A stretch of DNA of 7,825 nucleotides from an uncultured Actinomycetes bacterium (GCA_903875815.1 CAIQXR010000052.1:1-7825), one strand, 5' to 3'. Positions 1-6,209 are shown, counted from the stretch's first letter. The notes: generated from the letters alone by a model not told the origin. Numbers and translations are program-made.

Positions 1-13
1 CGATTGTCCTAAG

Positions 14-571
14 TTACTGACTTTGGAATTTGAGTAGATCTTCGGGAGTATCCAGATCGCCATCGGTGGCAAGACCGTCGAGGGCAACCAGGGTGATATC
101 ACTTCGCCCTTTGAGGTAACCACGCGCGCCTTGATCGCCGACTGCCGATTCGATAATCGCTGGCCAATGGCTGCGGGCAAACTTCACTGGATGGCCAGAT
201 TTACCGCCATAACTTCCCATCGCCAGTTCGGCTGGCGAACTCGCCACAGCTGCGAGCGCATCCGGAGTCATTCCGGGCAGGTCAACGAGTGAGACCACAA
301 CTTCGGTGATCGTTGGATCTGCCATGAGCGCAGTCAGTCCAGCGCGAAGCGAAGAACCCATGCCTTCAGCCCAATCGGGATTCACAATGACGTCAACGCC
401 AGGCAACTCTCCCACCCATGCGCCGAGTACGACAAAGACCTTATTAATACCGGCCCCGTGAAAGTTGGCGATGGCGCGATCGATCAGGCGCTGGCCATTA
501 ATCTCCACGATTGCTTTGGGCGTGCCCATGCGCGAGCCCGAACCCGCCGCCAAGATCAGTCCAACCTGCAT
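14..571 (-). CDS. mocA: MocA-like molybdenum cofactor cytidylyltransferase
   Basis: This 185-residue protein is a single-domain NTP transferase of the MobA/MocA type. By family it should transfer CMP from CTP to molybdopterin in the cytoplasm, giving the MCD cofactor used by xanthine dehydrogenase/CO dehydrogenase-type enzymes. Visible motifs are the nucleotide-binding loop LAAGSGSRMGTPK (residues 7-19), NPDWAEGMGSSLRAG (64-78), the metal-binding VDLPG (96-100), GHPVKF (126-131), GDQGARGYL (145-153) and DTPEDL near the end. GHPV and GDxGAR are typical of the MocA branch rather than GTP-using MobA. The length is close to the family norm. The ATG at 571 fits because the loop begins within ten residues and a -10-like box lies 6 nt upstream. 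It diverges from xdhC across 16 bp. The choice of CTP over GTP, and so the symbol, is inferred from motifs and neighbours. Confidence 0.85.
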   Translation of the reverse strand: MQVGLILAAGSGSRMGTPKAIVEINGQRLIDRAIANFHGAGINKVFVVLGAWVGELPGVDVIVNPDWAEGMGSSLRAGLTALMADPTITEVVVSLVDLPGMTPDALAAVASSPAELAMGSYGGKSGHPVKFARSHWPAIIESAVGDQGARGYLKGRSDITLVALDGLATDGDLDTPEDLLKFQSQ

Positions 572-574
572 GTC

Positions 575-580
575 TATACT
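575..580 (+). promoter_or_regulatory. Candidate -10 box for xdhC (leaderless)
   Basis: TATACT (5 of 6 matches to TATAAT) is followed by 7 nt and then the ATG at 588, the spacing expected if transcription begins at the start codon. No ribosome-binding site precedes the ATG. The hexamer decides the start: the in-frame ATG at 570 lies upstream of it and the ATG at 600 is too far downstream. The -35 position would fall inside mocA and is not recognisable. Confidence 0.55.
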
Positions 581-583
581 CTA
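578..583 (-). promoter_or_regulatory. Candidate -10 box for mocA (leaderless)
   Basis: On the minus strand the hexamer TAGAGT (4 of 6 matches to TATAAT) lies 6 nt before the mocA ATG at 571. Transcription would start at or next to the A of the ATG, giving a leaderless mRNA. There is no Shine-Dalgarno sequence. It overlaps the plus-strand -10 box of xdhC by three bases. No clear -35 is seen. Confidence 0.45.
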
Positions 584-587
584 CGTT

Positions 588-1727
588 ATGCGCGAAATCA
601 TGGAAGAGGTACTTCCCTCCTTTAATTCCCAGACGCCATTCGCGCTCGCCACCGTGACCCGCACCTGGAGTTCTGCTCCTCGTCCAGTCGGTGCATCGAT
701 GGCCGTCTCTATTTCTGGCGAAGTCATCGGCAGCGTCTCCGGTGGTTGTGTTGAAGGCGCGATCTACGAAGCAGCCCTCGAAGTGTTGAAGACCGGCAAT
801 CCATGCTCTGTTACTTATGGCGTCAGCGATGACAATGCTTTTGCTGTGGGCCTGACCTGCGGCGGAACGATCGAACTCTTCATTCAAGTCGTCGATAAAG
901 ATAACTACCCACAATTTGCCGAGATCGCTCGTGAGATTCGCAATGAAGTCGCAGTCGGCGTTGCCACCATCATTAATGGCGATGATGGACTCGGTAAGCG
1001 CATCGTCTTTGGTCGTTCGGGATTTGCTGGATCACTTGGAAATTCTGAATTAGATAAAGCAGTCTATGAAAGCGCACTCGGTTTACTGGATCAAGGCAAG
1101 ACCAAGACACTCAAGATCGGCGCCCAGGGCCAGGCTCGTATGGAAGATCTCTCGATCTTCGTTGAATCTTTCGCCCCCACACCGCGCATGATCGTCTTCG
1201 GTGCAATTGATTTTGCGGCCGCTGTATCTCGCATCGGAAAATTCATGGGCTACCACGTCACTGTCTGCGATGCCCGTGAACTCTTCGCCACAAAGCGCCG
1301 CTTCCCTGAAGCCGATGAGATTGTCGTGGATTGGCCGCATCGTTATTTGCCAACCGTCAATGTTGATGAACGAACCGTTATCTGCGTACTTACCCACGAT
1401 CCTAAATTCGATGTGCCAGTACTGGAGATCGCGCTTCGTTCCAAAGCTGGTTACATCGGCGCTATGGGAAGCCGTCGCACCCACGATGATCGCATGCAAC
1501 GTCTTCGCGAAATCGGTATGACTGACGCTGAACTCGCTCGCCTTCGCTCCCCTATTGGTCTCGATCTTGGCGCCCGTACTCCCGAAGAAACGGCAGTATC
1601 TATCGCTGCAGAAATCATCTCTGATCTTGTCGGTGGATCAAATAAGCCACTTCGCCAAGCCGATGGCGCGATCCACAAGACTTCACTTGCTAGTGAAGAT
1701 GAAGCTCCACCAGTTATTACTTATTAA
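588..1727 (+). CDS. xdhC: XdhC/CoxI-family molybdenum cofactor chaperone (full-motif copy)
   Basis: This 379-residue protein has both XdhC domains. The N-terminal XdhC/CoxI domain (about 1-100) carries SAPRPVGASM, the signature SGGCVEG (51-57) and LTCGGTIE (89-96). The C-terminal Rossmann-like domain (about 195-345) has PRMIVFGAIDFA, CDAR (227-230), LTHDPKFD (268-275), GYIGAMGSRR (288-297) and SPIGLDLGARTPEETA (321-336). Characterised family members bind molybdenum cofactor, protect its sulfido form and insert it into xanthine dehydrogenase-type enzymes. The start at 588 gives MREI, a usual beginning for the family, and sits 7 nt after a TATACT box. An ATG at 465 is in frame but would run through antisense mocA and add 41 residues of no family character. 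The last 30 or so residues are low-conservation tail. Its stop codon overlaps that of the convergent downstream gene. A second, divergent XdhC lies at 4120-5028. Confidence 0.92.
   Translation: MREIMEEVLPSFNSQTPFALATVTRTWSSAPRPVGASMAVSISGEVIGSVSGGCVEGAIYEAALEVLKTGNPCSVTYGVSDDNAFAVGLTCGGTIELFIQVVDKDNYPQFAEIAREIRNEVAVGVATIINGDDGLGKRIVFGRSGFAGSLGNSELDKAVYESALGLLDQGKTKTLKIGAQGQARMEDLSIFVESFAPTPRMIVFGAIDFAAAVSRIGKFMGYHVTVCDARELFATKRRFPEADEIVVDWPHRYLPTVNVDERTVICVLTHDPKFDVPVLEIALRSKAGYIGAMGSRRTHDDRMQRLREIGMTDAELARLRSPIGLDLGARTPEETAVSIAAEIISDLVGGSNKPLRQADGAIHKTSLASEDEAPPVITY
1681..1698. terminator. Hairpin near the xdhC 3' end, possible terminator
   Basis: A perfect 7-bp inverted repeat, CTTCACT, then loop TGCT, then AGTGAAG, lies in the non-conserved tail of xdhC. 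On the minus strand it begins 26 nt after the stop of the secreted-protein gene and is followed by TCTTGT, a poor U-tract. It may end minus-strand transcription across this convergent junction. The low GC of the stem and the weak T-run make this tentative. Confidence 0.3.
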
Positions 1728-2734
1728 ACCTTCTTATAGCCTGGCGGACAAACTGGCTTTACTCCGCTCACAGATTTTGTCGCTTTACCTTTGGAACAAT
1801 TAATGACTGAAATGTTTGAGCTATTTTTCTTTGCCACTGTCTTAATTCCGTAAATGAAATTCAATCCATCAACATTTATAGAAAAGCCTAGGGAGCAAGG
1901 CAGGTAATTGAATTTTATTTGAGAGGTGTAAAGCTGATTCTCAACTGAGCTTGATGCGCACTTTCCGTCCAGAGAAAAAATTCGTTGAGCGCTGATTCTT
2001 AAAATGTCAACGCCGCCGCCGAAATCATCATAAGCGACTGGAATAGTTTGAAGAGGTTGCGCTTCAGAGGGAAAATTACTGACTCGATTTTGGAGAGAGT
2101 TCGAAATCGATTCGATCAACTGATAGTTAGCAAGAACAGATCCGTAGGCATCGTATGCTTTTTTATTTATTGCATCTAAGACAATTTTCGAATTGAAAGC
2201 AACAGTGTCGTAATTTGGTATTGAAGCTACTTGAGAGTTGAAATTTCCGCTTCCTGAACAATTTCTTTTACTCACAGAAATTATGTACCGAATTTGCGAA
2301 TTCGGAAGAATGCCCTTTTCGGCTAAATCAGCCGCTGAAAATTGGAAATTTGGAAAGTAATTCTGGGGTACCGCTACCCATGATTTGCTAGGCGAAGAAA
2401 TTTGCCATTGAAGTTTCAAACCAAAATTGCCGGTAGCCATTTGCGCCTGCAATCCAGGAATATGCTGAAAAATGTCTGCCGGTGAAATTGGGTTTTGCAA
2501 ATTTCCGCGAGTGTCAAGATCGCTAACACTTCGAGCTACATTAAAGACGGTTATTGATGGATCAACTAGTGATTTTTGAGTTGAGGGAAAAATGGAAAGT
2601 GGAAGTTCTGGAAGCGTCCATTCGCTCGGACAAGCCGTTAAATCTATTGGGGTATCTGCCCGTGCAATTTGAAATAAACTTGCAAGCAAGGTGAAATACA
2701 GAGTCAAAAGGGCTAATGGAATTGAGCGCTTCAT
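1724..2734 (-). CDS. Secreted protein of unknown function with Cys-rich C-terminal tail motif
   Basis: I do not recognise this 336-residue protein. It begins with a classical signal peptide: basic MKRS, a hydrophobic stretch at about 5-21, and a likely cut after ARA at residue 26. The mature part has six cysteines (35, 159, 259, 280, 313, 329) and many Ser/Asn residues. It has no further membrane segment or known catalytic motif. The last 30 residues form a basic tail, INCSKGKATKSVSGVKPVCP followed by PGYKKV. From memory, similar tails end many secreted proteins of freshwater actinobacteria. ATG 2734 is chosen because a GATAAT box lies 6 nt upstream and the signal peptide then starts at once; TTG 2752 is an in-frame alternative adding six residues. 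The gene is clearly AT-richer than its neighbours (about 30% GC over 1801-1860), suggesting a different history from the cofactor genes. Its stop overlaps that of xdhC by 4 bp. Confidence 0.8.
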   Translation of the reverse strand: MKRSIPLALLTLYFTLLASLFQIARADTPIDLTACPSEWTLPELPLSIFPSTQKSLVDPSITVFNVARSVSDLDTRGNLQNPISPADIFQHIPGLQAQMATGNFGLKLQWQISSPSKSWVAVPQNYFPNFQFSAADLAEKGILPNSQIRYIISVSKRNCSGSGNFNSQVASIPNYDTVAFNSKIVLDAINKKAYDAYGSVLANYQLIESISNSLQNRVSNFPSEAQPLQTIPVAYDDFGGGVDILRISAQRIFSLDGKCASSSVENQLYTSQIKFNYLPCSLGFSINVDGLNFIYGIKTVAKKNSSNISVINCSKGKATKSVSGVKPVCPPGYKKV

Positions 2735-2740
2735 TGACCT

Positions 2741-2746
2741 ATTATC
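2741..2746 (-). promoter_or_regulatory. Candidate -10 box for the secreted-protein gene (leaderless)
   Basis: The minus-strand hexamer GATAAT (5 of 6 matches) ends 6 nt before ATG 2734. It lies in the 48-bp gap after the moeA stop, so this gene may be transcribed apart from the cofactor operon. No Shine-Dalgarno is present. At a 17-nt spacer the -35 would be TCGAAA, which is weak. Confidence 0.5.
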
Positions 2747-2782
2747 TATCAAAATTCCGGTGATTTCGAGCGGGTGGATCCT

Positions 2783-3949
2783 TCAGTAGGTAAACGGCAG
2801 CCAACGAGCTGCGGCGCCGGCGGCATGTGAGCCGGGATCGATCAACGCAAAGCCATCTGCAAAAGCAACTCCGCGGAGCATTGCCGAGTTTAAATATTCA
2901 GTGGGAGTGAATACGCCATCGACAACATGCCCTGGTACTACTCGTGAAAAGTCCGATGGCGTCTTTTGCGCGCTTGCAAGTGAGATAGGCGCCAGTGGTT
3001 TTGCCACTTGGCCTAATAGGGATTGCAGAACAGGAATTCCAAACGAGGTGAGTGCGGCGAGTGCTGATTGCGGATTGCCAGGAAGTGCGATGAATGGCAA
3101 CGAACGCGATCCTTCTTTAATTTCTGCAACCAGAATGTGATAGCCAGGGCGCACACGTGCGCAGTCGATGAGATATTCACCATTGAGCGCTGCAATAGTG
3201 GGCTTAACAAAGTCGCGAGGACCATCGGCGGTTCCGCCAGTGGTGATGATGAGATCAACGTCTGCGAGAGCGCTCTTCGCTTTAGTGATGAGGACTTGCA
3301 GATCATCTTCTACAAAGTCCGTGAGGATTACATCTGCGCCAAGGCTATTGAGCAGTGATGGGAGTTGTGGTCCTAAAGCATCGCGGATCGATCCGCCTTC
3401 AGGAACTCCGCTATGCATGAGCTCATCGCCAAGGAAGAAGATCGCCACCTTTGGTTTGCGAGTAACAGCAATAGTGTCGTGACCAGTTGCAGCTAGGAGT
3501 CCCACCATGGGAGGAGTGAGTTTTGTTCCGGTGGGAATTATTAATTCACCCTTTTCACTTTCAAGAGCTGCGGGACGAATGTTGGCGCCAGCGGCGACTT
3601 CACCAAGAATGGTGCCATCACTTTCAGTGGCATCTTCCCAGGGAATTACTGCTTCGCAGCCATCGGGAATTACTCCCCCCGTTGCAATGCGAAGTGTTTG
3701 GCCGGCAGTAATGGATAACTCAGATTTTTTTCCGGTTGCTACTTCACCGATGATTGACCACGGTGCGCTTCCTGCAACGGCCCAACCATCCATGGAAGAT
3801 GTGGCATAGGCAGGCAGATCGCAGAGTGAGTGCAGATCTGTTGCAGCAACTCGTCCGACGCATTGGCCTAGGGGCAGGTTTTCACTGGGGAGAGAAGTGA
3901 AAGATGATTGCGCAATCTCGCGCGCTTGATCCCAGCTGCCTTCGCGCAT
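2783..3949 (-). CDS. moeA: MoeA-like molybdopterin molybdenumtransferase, divergent actinobacterial type
   Basis: This 388-residue protein follows the MoeA domain order. By family it inserts molybdate into adenylylated molybdopterin in the cytoplasm. Recognisable motifs are the N-terminal DLPAYATSSMDGWAV (44-58), RIATGGVIPDGCEAVIPWE (87-105), GDELMHSGVPEGGSIRD (174-190) in the MoCF-binding domain, TTGGTADGPRDFVKP (236-250), RVRPGY (265-270) and LPGNP (289-293), with a small C-terminal beta domain after about 320. The region that reads SGGVSVGE.D in E. coli-like MoeA is TTGGTADGPRD here, and RPGKP has become RPGYH. I believe this variant is common in actinobacterial MoeA paralogues. It is the last cofactor gene of the minus-strand operon and starts 4 nt after the stop of the small membrane protein, with a weak AAGG just upstream. 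The fold is near certain; whether it is the main MoeA or a specialised copy cannot be told from the window. Confidence 0.87.
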   Translation of the reverse strand: MREGSWDQAREIAQSSFTSLPSENLPLGQCVGRVAATDLHSLCDLPAYATSSMDGWAVAGSAPWSIIGEVATGKKSELSITAGQTLRIATGGVIPDGCEAVIPWEDATESDGTILGEVAAGANIRPAALESEKGELIIPTGTKLTPPMVGLLAATGHDTIAVTRKPKVAIFFLGDELMHSGVPEGGSIRDALGPQLPSLLNSLGADVILTDFVEDDLQVLITKAKSALADVDLIITTGGTADGPRDFVKPTIAALNGEYLIDCARVRPGYHILVAEIKEGSRSLPFIALPGNPQSALAALTSFGIPVLQSLLGQVAKPLAPISLASAQKTPSDFSRVVPGHVVDGVFTPTEYLNSAMLRGVAFADGFALIDPGSHAAGAAARWLPFTY

Positions 3950-3953
3950 GGCC

Positions 3954-4112
3954 TTACTTACGATCGGAAAGTTCTTTTTCGAGAACTTGAACTTTCTTAT
4001 GGAGCTTCATGTGGATGTAGATCATGACGACATCGCCAATAAACATGAGCCCCATGATGGCCCACATAATGTTCATCTCTACGCGATCGCTGCTCGCTGG
4101 CGCCATATTCAT
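3954..4112 (-). CDS. Small single-pass membrane protein, 52 residues, unknown function
   Basis: A short open frame fills the space between the second xdhC and moeA. The protein begins MNMAPASSDRVE, has one hydrophobic segment at about residues 13-34 (NIMWAIMGLMFIGDVVMIYI) and ends in a charged helix, KLHKKVQVLEKELSDRK, whose Val/Leu spacing suggests a short coiled coil. The basic residues after the membrane segment predict an N-outside, C-cytoplasmic topology. It starts 7 nt after the xdhC2 stop and ends 4 nt before the moeA start, so it is fully embedded in the operon. A TTTAAT hexamer 6 nt before ATG 4112 supports that start; ATGs at 4106 and 4076 are alternatives, the latter leaving little beyond the membrane helix. 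I recognise no family. The layout resembles tiny membrane subunits such as CcmD, but that is shape only. A role in bringing cofactor enzymes to the membrane is conjecture. Confidence 0.72.
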   Translation of the reverse strand: MNMAPASSDRVEMNIMWAIMGLMFIGDVVMIYIHMKLHKKVQVLEKELSDRK

Positions 4113-4118
4113 GGGTTA

Positions 4119-4124
4119 ATTAAA
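4119..4124 (-). promoter_or_regulatory. Candidate internal -10 box before the small membrane protein
   Basis: TTTAAT on the minus strand (5 of 6 matches to TATAAT) overlaps the last codon and stop of xdhC2 and is followed by 6 nt and ATG 4112. The spacing matches the other leaderless-type starts in this window, so the small gene and moeA may have their own promoter as well as read-through. The local sequence is AT-rich, so a chance match is possible. Confidence 0.35.
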
Positions 4125-5028
4125 TACCATTCAAGACAGATATCGCTTCGGCCAAGACTGAGATGGCAATCTCCTCGGGACCCTTTGCTCCGATATTGAA
4201 GCCAGCGGGACCGTGAATGCGCGAGAGATCAGTAATGTCTTGATAAGCCAGCCAATCAGCACGCTGTTCCTGCATCTTCTGGGATCCCATGGCACCGATA
4301 TAGCCAGCTGAACTTTCCAGTGCATAGGCGAGGGCGCGACCAGAGATCTCCACTTCGTGGCCCATCACCAAGATGGCATCCATCGGTGACAGGCGGGCGG
4401 TGAAGCCAGCAAAGATATCGTTGCGATTAGTTACTTCTGCTTTCCACCCAAGCCTGCGAGCTCCCGCTGCAATTGCTTCAGCAATCGGACCTTGACCAGA
4501 AATAATAAATTGAACGACCGGACGATAGATGGTGATGATCTTCTCGCCGAGATCAGTCGATTCGCTTGCGCCAGAAGCAAAAAGTTCGGTGACATCTTTC
4601 TCTGCTGCCAAGATCGTGGCGTCGGTGAAGAGTTCGGTGGAAGTGATTTCATCGCCGTTTATTTTGGAAACAATTACGATCGATTGGCGTTCATTGAGCG
4701 CGGGCCAGAGATCAGCTTCAAAGAGTGATGCCGGTGCAATGCCAAACTTCAATTGGGTGCCGATCTCTAAACCAGAGAGCGCTGATTCCAAAGGTGAAAC
4801 TGTGATATCGAGGATACGTCCTACATTAAGTTTCTTAGTAGCAACATCATGGAAGTGACTATCGAATGTGCCATTAAAAAGATCGCCGATCTTTCCACCG
4901 CCAGGTGTGAGTGCGAGAAAAGTAGTGGCGTTGGGTTCGTTACGTGGATCTGGCGAGATCAGCCAGACGATATCGGCGCGAGTATTAGAGCGCACGCAGG
5001 CGCCAACGCTTAAGGCAATCTCATACAT
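4120..5028 (-). CDS. Second XdhC-family protein with degenerate N-terminal domain
   Basis: This 302-residue paralogue of the XdhC at 588-1727 keeps the C-terminal Rossmann domain: VVQFIISGQGPIAEAIA (171-187) with a glycine-rich loop, VMGHEVE (221-227), GYIGAMGS (242-249) and IHGPAGFNIGAKGPEEIA (271-288). The N-terminal domain lacks the SGGCVEG and CGG signatures; instead it has FLALTPGGGKIGDLFNGTF (37-55), the last trace of a family-like core. The family role is molybdenum-cofactor binding, sulfuration or delivery to xanthine dehydrogenase/CO dehydrogenase-type enzymes, but which step this copy serves is unknown. The start codon directly abuts the moeZ stop (TAAATG) with no leader, pointing to translational coupling. 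It is therefore the best candidate partner for MoeZ. It could be a regulatory or scaffolding subunit that pairs with the full-motif XdhC; that is inference. Confidence 0.85.
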   Translation of the reverse strand: MYEIALSVGACVRSNTRADIVWLISPDPRNEPNATTFLALTPGGGKIGDLFNGTFDSHFHDVATKKLNVGRILDITVSPLESALSGLEIGTQLKFGIAPASLFEADLWPALNERQSIVIVSKINGDEITSTELFTDATILAAEKDVTELFASGASESTDLGEKIITIYRPVVQFIISGQGPIAEAIAAGARRLGWKAEVTNRNDIFAGFTARLSPMDAILVMGHEVEISGRALAYALESSAGYIGAMGSQKMQEQRADWLAYQDITDLSRIHGPAGFNIGAKGPEEIAISVLAEAISVLNGI

Positions 5029-6195
5029 TTAATTACCACTCTCATTCCAGGCGAGAATTCCGCCGATGACATTAACGACTTTGGGATAGCCAGCTTCGAC
5101 CAATACTTTTGCTACATCCATCGATCGACGACCGGAACGGCAATAGACGACGATGTCAGAATCTTTCGACACGTCAGCAAGTGCAGCGCCACTAAAGAAT
5201 TCGCCTTGTGGGATCAAGCGCGCGCCTGGGATGTAGCCCTCTGCCCATTCATTCTCTTCGCGAACGTCGATCAAATCAATGGCAGTTCCGGAGTTCTGCA
5301 GCGCGCGCAGATCATCTACCGTTATTTCGTTGACCATATCGTCACTTCCTTGATCGAATAGAGAGATGGAACAGAAAGCTTCGTAATCATCGAGTAGTTC
5401 TGTTTGGGTGGGATTGCTTCCACAAATCGGGCACTCGGGATCTTTATTGAGGGGAACTCTATCGAAAGTTGACGTCAGCGCGTCATAGACGGTGATAGTG
5501 CCGATCATGGACTCGCCCACACCGGTGATTAGTTTGATCGCTTCAGTTGCCTGCAGCGAACCAATAGTCGCGCACAGAACACCGAACACTCCGCCGACTG
5601 CGCAATTCGGAGCAAGTTCTTTAGCTGGTGGTTCAGGGTGCAAGCAGCGATAGCACGGACCATGAGACGACCAGAAGACAGATGCTTGGCCATCGAAACG
5701 GAAGATCGATCCCCAGATGCATGGCTTATTGAGAAGCACGCAGGCATCGTTGATTAAGTAGCGAGTGGCAAAGTTATCGGTGGCATCTATCACGATGTCA
5801 TAGCCTGCAATGATCTCCATGGCATTGTCGCGTGTGATCGCCACATTATGTTCAATCACTTGCACTGCTGAATTGATCTGGTTGATCGCTTCGCGAGCGC
5901 TCTCCGTCTTTAACCGACCGACATCACCTTCGCCGTGAATAATTTGGCGTTGTAGATTTGAGGTATCGACCCGATCGAAATCAATGATGCCGAGCGTTCC
6001 GACTCCGGCCGCCGCTAAATACATGAGGACTGGCGATCCCAATCCACCGGCGCCAATAGAGAGGACTTTTGCGTTTCGAATCCGCGCTTGTCCCAGCGCT
6101 CCAATTTCAGGAATAACGGTCTGGCGAAGATAGCGCGCAGCTTCATCGGCCGTAAGCGCAGTACTCGCTTCGACTAGTGGCGGGAGCTTCTTCAT
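5029..6195 (-). CDS. moeZ: MoeZ-type E1-like adenylyltransferase/sulfurtransferase with rhodanese domain
   Basis: This 388-residue fusion has a ThiF/MoeB-type E1 domain (about 15-270) and a C-terminal rhodanese domain (about 290-386). Visible are the ATP-binding GAGGLG (48-53), DFDRVDTSNLQRQ (72-84), DATDN (137-141), zinc ligands CYRC (181-184) and CPIC (255-258), Cys198 in NCAVGGVFG where E1 sulfurtransferases often have a reactive Cys, and the rhodanese active loop CRSGRRS with Cys352. The length nearly equals mycobacterial MoeZ. Such proteins adenylate the C-terminal glycine of MoaD- or CysO-like carriers and load sulfur, feeding molybdopterin and sometimes cysteine synthesis in the cytoplasm. 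It heads the minus-strand operon, with a TAGGCT box 6 nt before ATG 6195 and no Shine-Dalgarno. Its stop touches the next start. No carrier gene is in the window, so the carrier it serves is inferred. Confidence 0.92.
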   Translation of the reverse strand: MKKLPPLVEASTALTADEAARYLRQTVIPEIGALGQARIRNAKVLSIGAGGLGSPVLMYLAAAGVGTLGIIDFDRVDTSNLQRQIIHGEGDVGRLKTESAREAINQINSAVQVIEHNVAITRDNAMEIIAGYDIVIDATDNFATRYLINDACVLLNKPCIWGSIFRFDGQASVFWSSHGPCYRCLHPEPPAKELAPNCAVGGVFGVLCATIGSLQATEAIKLITGVGESMIGTITVYDALTSTFDRVPLNKDPECPICGSNPTQTELLDDYEAFCSISLFDQGSDDMVNEITVDDLRALQNSGTAIDLIDVREENEWAEGYIPGARLIPQGEFFSGAALADVSKDSDIVVYCRSGRRSMDVAKVLVEAGYPKVVNVIGGILAWNESGN

Positions 6196-6201
6196 CGGGT
6201 A

Positions 6202-6207
6202 AGCCTA
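6202..6207 (-). promoter_or_regulatory. Candidate -10 box for the moeZ operon (leaderless)
   Basis: TAGGCT on the minus strand lies 6 nt before the moeZ ATG at 6195. It keeps the key T-A-N-N-N-T positions but is otherwise a weak match. The spacing agrees with other starts in the window and no ribosome-binding site is present. The expected -35 position (about 6225-6230) falls in the right arm of the inverted repeat. Confidence 0.4.
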
Positions 6208-6209
6208 AG

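Noticed and set aside
465..587. Longer in-frame start for xdhC at 465 (also ATG 570)
   Set aside because: The added residues are read antisense through mocA and look unlike XdhC; the -10 box at 575-580 and the MREI family-like beginning favour 588.
1724..2734. AT-rich gene as part of a mobile element
   Set aside because: No inverted or direct repeats, transposase, integrase or target-site duplication was seen at its edges; composition alone is not enough.
2735..2752. TTG start at 2752 for the secreted protein
   Set aside because: It lies upstream of the GATAAT box and would put MIDNRS before an otherwise standard signal peptide; ATG 2734 fits both promoter and signal peptide.
3068..3809. 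Several plus-strand open frames inside moeA
   Set aside because: They are antisense to a well-conserved MoeA frame, show no family motifs or starts with signals, and are explained as shadow frames.
4041..4076. Shorter start (ATG 4076) for the small membrane protein
   Set aside because: It would place the start almost at the membrane helix; ATG 4112 has a -10-like box at 6 nt and close coupling to the xdhC2 stop. It remains possible.
4431..4858. Open frames on both strands inside the second xdhC gene
   Set aside because: They overlap a conserved XdhC coding frame, have no recognisable domain and no promoter or ribosome-binding signal.
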